Source of the DNA: JBFIHF01 sp964411125 | Lineage (GTDB): Bacteria; Myxococcota_A; Bradymonadia; Bradymonadales; Bradymonadaceae | Direction: 5' to 3' | NCBI GenBank assembly: GCA_964411125.1 | Contig: CAYPJU010000021.1 | Coordinates: 20,380-84,379 of the forward strand | DNA: 64,000 nucleotides | Shown here: positions 27,105 to 36,655 of the stretch, in pieces | Numbering within the stretch: position 1 is the stretch's first letter | Layout: each line of letters begins with the position of its first letter | The notes under the pieces: model-generated | Database searches by the model: none | The model's input: the letters and a program-made list of their open reading frames with translations, nothing else | What the model was told of the DNA's origin: nothing | Position numbers and translations under genes: made by a program

Positions 27105-28712
27105 TCACGAAACGGCGGCGAGCTCGGTCCGGTCGCTGGGGCGAACGACGTGAACATTGACGCTCATCGCGCGAAGTCGATGAATGATTCGAGACCGCTC
27201 TTCCGCCTCCGCCGAGGTGAAGAGTTCCCGCACCACCTCGAGCCGAGGCGAGTCGTGCTGCGGCGTATGAAACCACGGCGTGAACGGGACCACGAACTCG
27301 ATCTCGTGCCCCTCCGTCCGAACGAGGTTCACACCTCGCGCCAGTGATTCGAGGTTCATCACTGCGCAGAGGTCGGAAACGACGACGATCGTGTGCGGCT
27401 GTCGGGCCGTCTTCACGACCTGTTCCAACGCCTCCACCAGCCCGCGCTCCTTCATGCCGAGCCTCGCCTCGACCCGGTACGGAACGCTCACTCCCCGTGC
27501 GCGGAGAAACTCGCGAATCAACGATGTCTCCGCGCGAACGACCCCCTCGCGCAGGACCGGATTGTCGAGCGACTCCTGCACCTCCGAACGCACGCTGCGC
27601 AACCATTTCTCGAGGAGCGGTCGGTTCACTGCCTTGGACCCCGACGGCATGCCGCGCCGGAAGTCGAGCCGATCCTGCACCAGAAGGTAGTCGGCCGCGA
27701 GCCGTTCGATCTCCGTATCGTCCGGCTCCGTCAGGTCCTCGTCGACGATCGAATTGAGGCCGACGAGGTGGTGCAGGATACGGCGCAACTGGCTGTGAGC
27801 GTTCCCCGGGGCGATGTGACCGTAGAGCTTCTCGTCGAAGGTCAGTAGCCCCACCCGATCGCGGTTCTCGACGAGCATCGAGACGAGGTCGACCGTGTAG
27901 TGAATGGCCCAGTCGAGCTTGCGCCCCGGCGAGCCGCCTCCCCGCATCGAGCTCGAGACGTCGAGCGCGACGTAGACCTGGCGTGTGACCTCCTTCTCGA
28001 ACTCGCGGCTGACGAGCTTGCGTGCCCGCAACGACGCTTTCCAAGCCACGTCGCGCAGGGCGTCTCCCGACCGCCAGTCGCGCAACTGCCGAATCTCGGT
28101 CCCCTGCCCCATCGACGAGACCACGTGGAGGCCCTGCCCCACCATCGCGTTGCGGGCCCGAAGGCTCGCGCGCCGCCGCAGCTTTCCGGCGGCCGGATAG
28201 AACTCGAACGCATGTGAACCCGGCAAATAGTCGCGCGACCCGACGAGGCCGAACGGGCCAGTCACTTCGACGTCGAAACCGTGAAGCATCCAGCGGCCGC
28301 AGCGCGCAGCGGTCGCCGAAAGCTTCGACGTCGATTGTTCGCCCGCCCCCACTACCGTGACGACTTCGTCGGTGTCGACCTCCAGCGCCTCAGCCGCGAA
28401 CGGTTCGACGCGCAGGTTGTGCAACGGTTGGTCGGTCTCGTTGCGAACGCGAAGTTTCATCGAAACCTCGTCGCCCACCACATGGCCGGTACCGAGATGG
28501 CCGTCCTGGTCCGGATCGACGCGGATCGAGATGCGGCGACGGTCGAGGACGAGCGCCGAAGGCGCGACCAGCAAGAACCCCAGCGCCAACGTCACCAGTT
28601 GGACCTCGCCCAGCAGGACGACGATCGGCGTCGAGGTCGCGATACCGACGAGGAGGAAGACCAGGCCACTGAAGAGCGCGAAGCGCCCCGGCCATGTCAG
28701 AAAGGGGTTCAC
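27105..28712 (-). CDS. DUF58 / VWA-like membrane protein
   Basis: A 535-residue protein with two N-terminal membrane helices (about 10-30 and 35-55), a beta-rich domain, and the DUF58 region at about 195-310: EIRQLRDWRSGDALRDVAWK is the family signature and VALDVSSSMRGGGSPG is a VWA-type metal-ion site (DxSxS). DUF58 proteins regularly pair with MoxR ATPases and are thought to assemble or activate membrane or metal-containing complexes. GTG start overlapping the MoxR stop by four bases (GTGA) shows coupling. The C-terminal about 200 residues, helical then a VFPW-like strand pattern (VVVSDLCAVMNLESL), are longer than in short members. Confidence 0.92.
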   Translation of the reverse strand: MNPFLTWPGRFALFSGLVFLLVGIATSTPIVVLLGEVQLVTLALGFLLVAPSALVLDRRRISIRVDPDQDGHLGTGHVVGDEVSMKLRVRNETDQPLHNLRVEPFAAEALEVDTDEVVTVVGAGEQSTSKLSATAARCGRWMLHGFDVEVTGPFGLVGSRDYLPGSHAFEFYPAAGKLRRRASLRARNAMVGQGLHVVSSMGQGTEIRQLRDWRSGDALRDVAWKASLRARKLVSREFEKEVTRQVYVALDVSSSMRGGGSPGRKLDWAIHYTVDLVSMLVENRDRVGLLTFDEKLYGHIAPGNAHSQLRRILHHLVGLNSIVDEDLTEPDDTEIERLAADYLLVQDRLDFRRGMPSGSKAVNRPLLEKWLRSVRSEVQESLDNPVLREGVVRAETSLIREFLRARGVSVPYRVEARLGMKERGLVEALEQVVKTARQPHTIVVVSDLCAVMNLESLARGVNLVRTEGHEIEFVVPFTPWFHTPQHDSPRLEVVRELFTSAEAEERSRIIHRLRAMSVNVHVVRPSDRTELAAVS

Positions 28713-29701
28713 TTCGCGTAGCGCACTCGCTGGATCGTCTGGCTGACGACGTCTCCTGCAGCGAGCCCGCCCAGCTCCGCTTCGGGGTGCAGGAGGATGC
28801 GGTGCGAGAGCACCGACGCGGCGAGCGCCTTGATGTCGTCGGGGAGAATGTAGTCGCGCTCGTGGACCACCGCGCGAGCCTTCGCTGCACGCAGCAACGC
28901 CAGCGCAGCGCGCGGCGAGGCGCCGAGCTCCACCTGCGGATGCTGGCGAGTGGCCCGCGTGAGCTGGACGATGTAGCGCATCAACTCCTCGGAGACGTGG
29001 ACCGCCTCCACCATTCGCCGGATGCTCTCGACCTCGGCCGCGGTCATCACTGCAGGGACCTCCTCGCGTGAGCGGTGGTGCGTCTGCAGTACGCGCAGCT
29101 CGTCCTCTTCGGACGGGTAGTCGATGTCGACCTTCAGCAAGAACCGGTCGAGCTGCGCCTCCGGGAGCTGGTAGACCCCCTCTTGCTCGATCGGGTTCTG
29201 CGTCGCGAGGACCATGAACGGCGACGGCAACGCGTGTGTCTCCCCCTCGATCGTCACCTGATACTCCTGCATCGCCTCGAGCAGCGCGGCCTGCGTCTTG
29301 GAGGGAGCGCGGTTGATCTCGTCGCCGAGGATGATGTTGGCGAAGATCGGCCCTTTTCGCAGGACGAACTCGTTCGTCCGCAGGTTCGGGATGAAGACCC
29401 CCGTGATGTCGCTCGGGAGGAGGTCCGGCGTGAACTGGATCCGCTTGAAGGAGGCGTCGAGTGTTCGCGCGAAAGTGCGTACCAGCGTCGTCTTGGCGAC
29501 ACCCGGCACCCCCTCCAACAGGACGTGGCCATTCGCGAAGAGCGCGATCAACAGCGACTCCACGACCGTCGGCGGGCCGATGAAGACCGAACTCACCGCC
29601 GATTTCACCCGCGCGATCGCTTCGGATGCGCGCAGCTGCCCCGGAGAGACGGTGACCCCTCCGTTCCTAGAGGGTGCCTCGGGTGCGTCGTTGATACTCA
29701 T
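28709..29701 (-). CDS. MoxR family AAA+ ATPase
   Basis: A 330-residue cytosolic AAA+ ATPase. Walker A is GVPGVAKTTLVRTFA, Walker B is IILGDEINRAP, sensor 1 is VLATQNPIEQEGVYQLPEAQLDRF, and the second half has the arginine-rich lid typical of MoxR. MoxR proteins act as chaperones with DUF58/VWA partners, here the next gene downstream. Its start lies inside the end of the upstream DUF4350 gene (35-base overlap), so translation is coupled through the operon. No strong ribosome binding site precedes the ATG. Confidence 0.95.
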   Translation of the reverse strand: MSINDAPEAPSRNGGVTVSPGQLRASEAIARVKSAVSSVFIGPPTVVESLLIALFANGHVLLEGVPGVAKTTLVRTFARTLDASFKRIQFTPDLLPSDITGVFIPNLRTNEFVLRKGPIFANIILGDEINRAPSKTQAALLEAMQEYQVTIEGETHALPSPFMVLATQNPIEQEGVYQLPEAQLDRFLLKVDIDYPSEEDELRVLQTHHRSREEVPAVMTAAEVESIRRMVEAVHVSEELMRYIVQLTRATRQHPQVELGASPRAALALLRAAKARAVVHERDYILPDDIKALAASVLSHRILLHPEAELGGLAAGDVVSQTIQRVRYAK

Positions 29702-31004
29702 CGTGCAGTCCCATCGTCTTCAGTACTTCCATCGCTCGGGCGTGATGCTCGAGCAGCTCTCGGTGGGTGATGTTCGCGTCGGAGTCGAGGAACACCCGCG
29801 AACGCGGCGGAATGTTCGCGAAAGCTCCGAGGAGTCGCACGACGTCGTCGTGCAGCTCGTCACGTTGTTTGTCGCTCAGGCGCGCGCCGTAACGCTCCAC
29901 GAACTCGTCGGCCAACTTCGTCACGCTCGGCCTCTCGTCACCCGACTCCCAGTAGCCGAGCTCCGTCAGGAAAAGCTCCTCGAAGATCTCCTTCAAGATC
30001 GCCATCGGGAGCGCGAAGTTCATCGTACGGGGACCACGCCCGAATCGCGAGACGTTCCAATCGTATTCGGACTGCGGAGACGGCACCGAGTACAAGAAGT
30101 CGGTCACGTAGGCGCTGTAGGGGCGCGTGCGGCGAATCGGAAAGATCGTGGCCATGTACACCGCAAGACCGAACGCCAGGATCAGGCTCAGCCAGTAGAG
30201 GAGCTCGCCGCTGGGCAGCGACGCCACGAGCTCGTCGATCGCCTCGTTCAGCTCGTCGAGGCTGCCGACGTCGATGTCGAGCCCCGTGTCATCGTAGGAG
30301 CCGCGCTGCTCGAACCGACGGGTGACGAGGATCGGGCGGCAGCCGGGGGCATCGCGGCAGATGTATCGCAACGCGTTGGCTGCGAACGCCTCGTTGTCCG
30401 CCTCGCCGAGCATGTGGTTGATGAACATGCTCGAATCCCCCACCACGATCGCCTTCCCCTCCCCCAGGTTCATGTCGTACACGAGGCCCCCACCCCCGTC
30501 GTACGTCAGGATCGCTCCCCCGACGTTCGAAACGACGCTGGGGTGGTTCGCCATCACGGCTTCCACCCCTTCGAGCAACGGGTGCCTCCCACGCGAGCGG
30601 ACGAGCGGGAGCGACGGATTGTCGTTCACGTACGTGTCGTGCGGAAGGTTTCGGTACTCCGGGATCATCCGTTGAATCTCCAGGCGGGCCAGAAACTCGT
30701 CGCTCTCGCCGAAGTCGTCTGCGAGGAGGACCCGTCCGCCGTCGACGATGTAGCGGGCGAAATTCGGCACCTCGAGAGGCTGCTGCGGATAGACGACGAT
30801 GAGAGGTCGATCAGGGTCGAGAGCGCGAAAATCGAGAGTATCGGCGACTTCGATTTCAATCCCCATCTCGTCCGCGAGCTCGACGAACGCCGACATCCCG
30901 GTCCAGTCGTCGCTGGTGGGATCGTAATCAGCGAGGTCGGCCCCGGCGGGTAGGGAGATCAGGATGATCCCGAGCATCGACAGCGCGGCGAAGAACTTCC
31001 TCAT
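29667..31004 (-). CDS. DUF4350-type exported/membrane protein
   Basis: A 445-residue protein with a signal peptide (MRKFFAALSMLGIILISLPAGA), a periplasmic alpha/beta domain of the DUF4350/ GATase-like kind at about 25-215 (LIVVYPQQPLEVPNF, IVDGGRVLLADDFGE, GKAIVVGDSSMFINHML), and one membrane helix at about 267-287 (ELLYWLSLILAFGLAVYMATI) followed by a cytoplasmic helical region of about 150 residues. Such proteins are common companions of MoxR-DUF58. Here the N-terminus is a complete signal peptide, and the ATGA overlap with the upstream gene fixes the start at 31004. The role is unknown; a link between the outer envelope and the ATPase is an inference. Confidence 0.87.
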   Translation of the reverse strand: MRKFFAALSMLGIILISLPAGADLADYDPTSDDWTGMSAFVELADEMGIEIEVADTLDFRALDPDRPLIVVYPQQPLEVPNFARYIVDGGRVLLADDFGESDEFLARLEIQRMIPEYRNLPHDTYVNDNPSLPLVRSRGRHPLLEGVEAVMANHPSVVSNVGGAILTYDGGGGLVYDMNLGEGKAIVVGDSSMFINHMLGEADNEAFAANALRYICRDAPGCRPILVTRRFEQRGSYDDTGLDIDVGSLDELNEAIDELVASLPSGELLYWLSLILAFGLAVYMATIFPIRRTRPYSAYVTDFLYSVPSPQSEYDWNVSRFGRGPRTMNFALPMAILKEIFEELFLTELGYWESGDERPSVTKLADEFVERYGARLSDKQRDELHDDVVRLLGAFANIPPRSRVFLDSDANITHRELLEHHARAMEVLKTMGLHDEYQRRTRGTL

Positions 31005-32815
31005 GCGTTCCCCTCGGCCCGTAGACGGAGCGCGAGCTCCCGAGCGAATCGGAACGCCTCCTCGCCGTAGATACGGTCGCTGAAGTATGCCTCCTCGATC
31101 ACCTCCGTGAGCGCAGCCATCACGTGATCGCCGGCGACCGTCTCGCCGTCGTGGGCGCCGAGTCGTTCGACGACCCGGCTTCGGAGTTCGCGCCGCGGCT
31201 CCTCGGGGACGTCGGCGAGCGCATCGTCGATCCGAGCTTCGATCTCGCGCGGCGACCACTTCCCCCAGAGGTCCTCCCCGACCCTGTGGGCAACGACCGT
31301 CCCGTAGAGGCGCCGAATCTTGAGCGGTACGGCGACCGCATCGAGCCGGAAGTGGCCGAGCCGTCCATCGTGTGGGAGCTCCAGCATCATGCGACCGCGC
31401 ATGTATCCGAAGTGACTGAGGGAAAGCTCCCAGGTTCCGTCGGGCACGTCCTCGAAGCGGAAACGCCCTTCCCCGTCCGTTCGCACCGCGAGTCGCTCTT
31501 CGGCCCGGAGCAGCTCGAGTTCCGCCATCGCGATCGGCTGGTCTCGCCATGCGTCCCACACCACGCCTCCCACGTCGTGGCGAGAGTGAATCGCCTCGTT
31601 CTCCCCCAGGGGAGGTGGGATGAAGACGGGGACGATCTCCTCCACCTCTTCGAGCGCCTCCTCTTCGAGCCGCTGCTGCTCGCGCTGCTCGCGCCAACGC
31701 AGATAACGCTCCCAGACCACGCTGCCGAAACGGCCGAGGACGGCGAAGAGCCCGATGAGGAGCGCCGCGATCCCGAACCCGTTCGCGACCATTCGATAGG
31801 CTCGCGAGTCGACGTCGACCTGTCCGGCGTCGACAGTGACGGGGTCTCCGCGAGGGGGGACGAAGCTGGCGCTTCCAGACCAGGTGCCATCGGCGATCCG
31901 GCTGGCGGGGACGAACGCGACGAAACGCCCGTCGTCGTCGGTGACCACGGAGACCGTTCGATCGGCTGCGGTCTCGGAGGTGTTCCCATCGTCCAACGGC
32001 GCTTCGTCGTCGTCGAAGAGCACGAGTGGTGTCATCGTCGCGCGGACGCGCACGTCCCCGAGGGGACCGATCTCGTCGGCCACCACCCCGGAGACAGCCA
32101 GACCGCGCGCCAGGCGCTCGAGACGCTCCTCGATCTTCGCCTCGACCCGCACCTTCTCCGCGAACCGAACGTCGAGGGTGGCCTCCGCCGGGTCGCGGTA
32201 GGCAGACCCGGGCGTGCGAATCGTCACTGCATTGCTCCCAGGCCGAAGATGGGGCGCCACGTCGAAGGTTCCCCGCCCTGCCGTGTCGAGATCGATCTGA
32301 CCGACGCTCCGGTCTCCCACGCGAACCTCCGCGACTCCCTGGAACGCAGTGGGACCCGCCGATGCGCGCGCGGCGACCCACGCCGGCTCGTCACGGCGAT
32401 ACACGAAGCTCGGGCCGAATACGCGAACGCTCACGGACTGCGGATCGAGCCGCAACGACTCGCTCGCCGCGATACCGTCGAGGTGATCGGTGGCGTCGAA
32501 TCGGACGAAGACCTCGTAGTCCCCCGGAGGAAGCTCCTCGGCGACCGAGAACTGGCCGCGGCCGTCGGTGAGGATGGTGCGTGAGACGAGCGCGTCTCCC
32601 GTCGAGCGAGCGTCGAGCCGGACTTCGAGTTCTCGTTGAGGTAGTGGGCGCTGGAGATCGTCGCGAAGGGTCCCCGCAACCTGCGCGACGGTCCCCGCCG
32701 CAGTCACTTCGAGCTCCAGCTCCGCAGCAGCCCGCACGCGAACCTCGAACGCGGGCGCAGCGTGACTCCACGACAGAATCGCGAGTAGTGCCGTTGTCGT
32801 TGCGGCGAACCTCAT
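31001..32815 (-). CDS. Membrane-anchored protein with Ig-like and carboxypeptidase-regulatory-like domains
   Basis: A 604-residue protein with a signal peptide ending SHAAPAF, three beta-sandwich regions in the first 330 residues (GTLRDDLQRPLPQRELEVRLDA; SVRVFGPSFVYRRDEPAWV; SGVVADEIGPLGDVRVRAT), a membrane helix near 347-365 (GFGIAALLIGLFAVLGRFGSVV), then a basic Glu/Arg-rich coil, and a second beta-rich domain in the cytoplasm or beyond (GGVVWDAWRDQPIAMAELELL) of the CarboxypepD_reg type. The C-terminus is helical (about 480-604). No enzyme motif is seen. ATGA overlaps on both sides place it firmly in the operon between the TPR and DUF4350 genes. Confidence 0.85.
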   Translation of the reverse strand: MRFAATTTALLAILSWSHAAPAFEVRVRAAAELELEVTAAGTVAQVAGTLRDDLQRPLPQRELEVRLDARSTGDALVSRTILTDGRGQFSVAEELPPGDYEVFVRFDATDHLDGIAASESLRLDPQSVSVRVFGPSFVYRRDEPAWVAARASAGPTAFQGVAEVRVGDRSVGQIDLDTAGRGTFDVAPHLRPGSNAVTIRTPGSAYRDPAEATLDVRFAEKVRVEAKIEERLERLARGLAVSGVVADEIGPLGDVRVRATMTPLVLFDDDEAPLDDGNTSETAADRTVSVVTDDDGRFVAFVPASRIADGTWSGSASFVPPRGDPVTVDAGQVDVDSRAYRMVANGFGIAALLIGLFAVLGRFGSVVWERYLRWREQREQQRLEEEALEEVEEIVPVFIPPPLGENEAIHSRHDVGGVVWDAWRDQPIAMAELELLRAEERLAVRTDGEGRFRFEDVPDGTWELSLSHFGYMRGRMMLELPHDGRLGHFRLDAVAVPLKIRRLYGTVVAHRVGEDLWGKWSPREIEARIDDALADVPEEPRRELRSRVVERLGAHDGETVAGDHVMAALTEVIEEAYFSDRIYGEEAFRFARELALRLRAEGNA

Positions 32816-35800
32816 TCGAGCTCTTTCAGCTTCTCACGCGCCCACCGCGTGTCGGATCCGCGCGGTTCGATCTCGACGTAGCGCCGAAGGTGCTCCGCGG
32901 CCGCCTCGGGGTCTTCCAGCTGAAGGCGAATGCGTCCGAGGCGGATGTGAGCCTCGCTCATCGTCGGGTCGAGCTCGAGTGCGCGTGCATAGAACGCGGT
33001 CGCCCCCTCCAAATCTTCCCGGGCCTCGGCGATCCGTCCCCGCACGAAATGCACCAGGGGTTCGTCGGGGTTGCTCGTGGCCGCGGCGGAGGCGGCGACC
33101 TCTGCCTGCGGACTCCCATCTTCGGCGCCCTCGAGCATCGCAACATTGGCGAGGAGTATGGCGCGCACCGCCCCGTTCGCCGTCGTCTTCTCGTACCGCT
33201 CGACGAGCGACCGAAGCGCTTCGTCGTCCCGCGTGCGTCGAAGCGAGGCCCCCAGCGCTCGCGCGGCGTCGACGTCGTTGGGGTCCAGTTCCAGGGCGCG
33301 CTCGTAGGCGGCTCGCGCGCTTGCGCGCTCGTTCGCACTCTCTGCTACGTGTCCGCGCTCGAGCCAGGCCGTCGCGCTCGCATCCCAGGCTCGTCCCGAG
33401 GTCTCCAGACACGCGGCTGCCCGCTCGTCGTCCGACGGGGTCTCGCGGGCGACCGCGAGCAGCCAGCAGATCCACGCGGCTCCTCGGTGCCCCGAGTCCA
33501 CCTTCGCGACGTCAGCGAGGAGCGCCTCGGCCTCGCGATAGTCTCGTTGCCAGAACGCGCCTGCGGCGAGATCCACCAGACGTTGCACGCTGGTCGGCTC
33601 CGACGCGACCAACCGTTCCCGCGTCGTCTCGTAGAGCGAGTTCTCGGGCGGAAGGCGAGACGCGAGCCTCAGCCGGACTCCCTGCAGCGCGGGACCATCG
33701 ATCCGCGCCCCGTACCGTTGCATCGCGAGCACGGCGTCCCCGAATCGACCCAGGGGCAGCATGGACCGGATTCGAAGAAGCTCCGCCTCACGAACCGCCC
33801 ACGACGGCAGTCCTTCGACCGGAGCGTCGGCCACGCTCGCGAAGCGCCCTGTGCGAAAGTCTTCGGCGAGCGCGACGACCCGTTGGGTGCTCTCGTCGTC
33901 CGCCGTGGGGTCCCATCCCGTCGCCGACGCCGACTCGAGATGGAGCATCCGCGCGGTCGCGCGGGCACGACCCACCGCAATACCCCGCCGGTCGAGTTCT
34001 TGGAGCGTCGCCAGCGCGAGGGGGTATTCGCCGAGCGCTCGCATCACTTCGATCCGCGAAAATACCGCCTCGATCCCCTCCGGCAGCGTAGCGGCATCGT
34101 TCAGCGCCGATTTTCGCAGCCTCGCCGGTCTCGTCTTCTCGACTCGCGAGTCGAAGCGATCGTCGACTCCGTCAGCACGCACGCGCGGGAACGGCGTCGT
34201 GAACCGACTCGCGAGGGACGGATGGCCGGCGCCCGCCAGCGCTCGCGGAGCCACCGCCTGCAACAACAGACGAACGCGTCGAGCTGCCGCCACGTCGGAG
34301 CTGCTCGCCGCCTCGAACCCGGCGCGGGCCGCAGCCATGTCCCCCAGCGTCGCGTGGGAGACCGCGGCGAGCACCCCCGCCACGACGAACGACGGGTCGC
34401 GCTCGAGCGCTTCTTCGGCGAGACGCACCGTCTCGGACGGGTCGGTCGCTTCCACCGCCGCACGGTAAGCATTCGCCGCGGCGACGAAGGAGTCCGCCCC
34501 CTCCAACTTCCCGGAGGGCGCGTCGGTCGAGGGTTCGCGATCGCTTCCGAAGAACACGTCGATCGGCGACGGGAGGGCCTCCAGTGAGGCATACGGATGG
34601 TCGGGGTCGAGCTCTGCGAGCCGCTTCACCTCGGCCTCGAACTCGGCCATCTCGAGCTGCCGTGCCGCCACGCGGGCGACGAGCTCGTGAGCGGGTGCGA
34701 AGTTCGGCATCCGGTCGATGACGCGCTGAGCCGCCGACCTCGCCGCATCGAGGTCTCCCCGCTCCTCCTCCAGGCGCGCCCGCGCCCAACCCGCCGCGAC
34801 GGCTCCCGGGTATCGTCGTTCCGCTCGTGTCGTACGTTCGATCGCGCGCTCGAGATCGCGCCGGTTGGTGGACGACAGCGCGACCGCGGAGTAACCCCAG
34901 ACAGTCTCGAAATCCCCTTCCTCGACCTCTTCCCCAAGGAGCGCCCGCGCGAAGAGCGCCCGCTCGGCGACCCGCGGGATCGGCGAGTCCTCGGCCCCGG
35001 CGAGCCAGGCCGGCTCCCCACCGAAAGTCTGGAAATTCTCGATCCCGTCGTCGGCTACTTCGACGCGCGCTTCTCGCTCCGACGTTCGCCAAAAGACCGT
35101 ACCGACCACGGCAGTCCCCAGGAGGATGCCGACGCCGATCGCGATCGCAGTGCGTCGACGGCGCTTCTTGCGGCGAAGCTCTCGCCCTCGTTCGACCGCC
35201 TCGCGCGCCTTTCGATGGGCCTCTCGCTGCGCGGGGTCCTCCGCGACGGGCTCGGCCGCCACGCGGTCCGAGGAGACTCTCGCCTCCTCGTCCTCAGGCT
35301 CGGGGGCCTCTCGCTCATCTCCTTCCTCGGCCTGGGCTTCGGCTTCGGCGAGCTCTTCATCGCCCTCGGAGGAATCGGAATCGCGATCCTCCACGCCCAC
35401 CTCCCCCGCGGGCGTCTGTTCGTCCCCTGCGGAGGCGACGTCCTCGTCGTCCGCCGAAGCTTCACCGCTGGAGGAAGGCTCGGAGACCTCCGATTCGGTC
35501 TCCACCTCTGGCTCGGCGACGGGCTCAGGCTCAGGCTCAGGCTCGGGACGCGTCAGGAGCGCTATCCCCCGGGTCGCCGCTTCTGATCGAAACCGTTCGG
35601 CCTGCCTCACGTGCCCGCGGTCTTGCAGTCCCCAGAGCATCACACTCACGAACTCTTCGCGACGCGGATGCACCGAGAGGACTTCCACGATCTCGTGTTC
35701 AATCCCTGCGGGGTCGGCGTGATCGCGAACGAGCTCGACGAGCATGACCGTGGCATCGTCACGAGCAGGCTCGCGGCGCAATCCCGCCACGAGCGAGAGC

Positions 35801-35859
35801 ACCGCACGGACGGTATCCCCGCGAAGATGTGCTTTTTGAGCGCGAGCGACGAAGCTCAT
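32812..35859 (-). CDS. Large membrane-anchored TPR protein
   Basis: A 1015-residue protein. Residues 1-100 are helical (TPR-like), 104-205 are an acidic, Glu/Pro/Ser/Asp-rich linker (EPEPEPEPVAEPEVE), 215-235 are very basic (RELRRKKRRRRT) and 236-256 are one membrane helix (AIAIGVGILLGTAVVGTVFW), consistent with a cytoplasmic N-terminus and a periplasmic C-terminal part. The large C-terminal part (about 290-1015) has many TPR units, clearest at the end (AYERALELDPNDVDAARALG; ATAFYARALELDPTMSEAHIRLGRI). GGAGG precedes the start. It lies 43 bases after the second beta-barrel gene. TPR proteins next to paired barrels recall the GltC-GltB-GltA arrangement of Myxococcus gliding loci, but direct homology was not tested. 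Confidence 0.9.
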   Translation of the reverse strand: MSFVARAQKAHLRGDTVRAVLSLVAGLRREPARDDATVMLVELVRDHADPAGIEHEIVEVLSVHPRREEFVSVMLWGLQDRGHVRQAERFRSEAATRGIALLTRPEPEPEPEPVAEPEVETESEVSEPSSSGEASADDEDVASAGDEQTPAGEVGVEDRDSDSSEGDEELAEAEAQAEEGDEREAPEPEDEEARVSSDRVAAEPVAEDPAQREAHRKAREAVERGRELRRKKRRRRTAIAIGVGILLGTAVVGTVFWRTSEREARVEVADDGIENFQTFGGEPAWLAGAEDSPIPRVAERALFARALLGEEVEEGDFETVWGYSAVALSSTNRRDLERAIERTTRAERRYPGAVAAGWARARLEEERGDLDAARSAAQRVIDRMPNFAPAHELVARVAARQLEMAEFEAEVKRLAELDPDHPYASLEALPSPIDVFFGSDREPSTDAPSGKLEGADSFVAAANAYRAAVEATDPSETVRLAEEALERDPSFVVAGVLAAVSHATLGDMAAARAGFEAASSSDVAAARRVRLLLQAVAPRALAGAGHPSLASRFTTPFPRVRADGVDDRFDSRVEKTRPARLRKSALNDAATLPEGIEAVFSRIEVMRALGEYPLALATLQELDRRGIAVGRARATARMLHLESASATGWDPTADDESTQRVVALAEDFRTGRFASVADAPVEGLPSWAVREAELLRIRSMLPLGRFGDAVLAMQRYGARIDGPALQGVRLRLASRLPPENSLYETTRERLVASEPTSVQRLVDLAAGAFWQRDYREAEALLADVAKVDSGHRGAAWICWLLAVARETPSDDERAAACLETSGRAWDASATAWLERGHVAESANERASARAAYERALELDPNDVDAARALGASLRRTRDDEALRSLVERYEKTTANGAVRAILLANVAMLEGAEDGSPQAEVAASAAATSNPDEPLVHFVRGRIAEAREDLEGATAFYARALELDPTMSEAHIRLGRIRLQLEDPEAAAEHLRRYVEIEPRGSDTRWAREKLKELE

Positions 35860-35902
35860 GCGGAAAGAACCTCCAGTCTGTGTTGGAGGTGATGGCGCCC
35901 GC

Positions 35903-36652
35903 TCAACGGGAGATCTTCACCGTGCCGGGCAGGAAGATGCTGACCCCGAGCTGCGCCATCACGGTCGGCTTGAGCTCGGCGTTGGCGGTACCGCTCGAGA
36001 CGGCGGCGCGCGTGATGAAGAGCGTGCGAAGGTCGAGGTTGAGCGAGATCATGTCGCTCAGGAAGAGGCGCGCTCCGCCGCCGACGACCCCACCCGGACG
36101 AATCCCGGCGAGCTCCGCGTCGACGTTGCCCCCGTCCTGGGCGGCGACGCCTTCCTCGTTCACGAGGGTCAGGCCCCCGTTCAGATGGATGTCGTAGGGA
36201 AGAGTCGTCGCCTTGAAGATGGAGAACTTTCCATAGATGGGAACGTAGCTCAGCGTGAAATCGGCGAACCACTCAATCTGCGCGTACGAGATGTCATCGA
36301 GCGCGCCGGGGTTCGACTCTTCCAGCGTCAACGCGACATTCTTGGACAGGTCGGTCTCCGGGTGGAGCACTCCGTAGCCGAACGAGGCACCGATCCCGAA
36401 TTCGTTGGTCAGGTGGTAGTTCAGCCCCAGCCCCGCCATGACGTTTCGGCGGAACGCGTCGTTGAGCGTGGCCGAGGCCATTGGCGTGATTTCCACGCGC
36501 GTGGAGCGGTAGAGGATCTTGCGCCGAACGACCGGCCCGTCTTCGTGGGTCTCGACCTCGGTCTCCGCGAAGGCGACGCTCGGAGCGAGGACCGTGACGG
36601 CGCCGAGAAGTGCGAGCGCGAGATGCAGCGTCATGTTCTTCGTGCAATCCAT
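35903..36652 (-). CDS. Outer-membrane beta-barrel protein, myxobacterial OMP family (paralogue 2)
   Basis: A 249-residue exported barrel with a signal peptide ending APSVAFA-E. Amphipathic strands dominate, and the family phrases are ITPMASATLNDAFRRNVMAGLGLNYHL, FTLSYVPIYGKFSIF and GGARLFLSDMISLNLDLRTL, matching the deltaproteobacterial outer membrane beta-barrel domain family (to which Myxococcus GltA/GltB belong). It ends MAQLGVSIFLPGTVKISR. GGGAG lies eight bases before the start at 36652; a Met at residue 7 is an alternative. It is three bases downstream of its paralogue and shares the pattern of MTLNDxxxRNxxVG and xYGKFxIF. Confidence 0.88.
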   Translation of the reverse strand: MDCTKNMTLHLALALLGAVTVLAPSVAFAETEVETHEDGPVVRRKILYRSTRVEITPMASATLNDAFRRNVMAGLGLNYHLTNEFGIGASFGYGVLHPETDLSKNVALTLEESNPGALDDISYAQIEWFADFTLSYVPIYGKFSIFKATTLPYDIHLNGGLTLVNEEGVAAQDGGNVDAELAGIRPGGVVGGGARLFLSDMISLNLDLRTLFITRAAVSSGTANAELKPTVMAQLGVSIFLPGTVKISR

Positions 36653-36655
36653 CGG

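Noticed and set aside
29667..32381. A 904-codon frame that reads through the DUF4350 gene
   Set aside because: The upstream 450 codons are antisense-like Arg-rich sequence inside the 31001-32815 gene; a signal peptide start at 31004 is clear.
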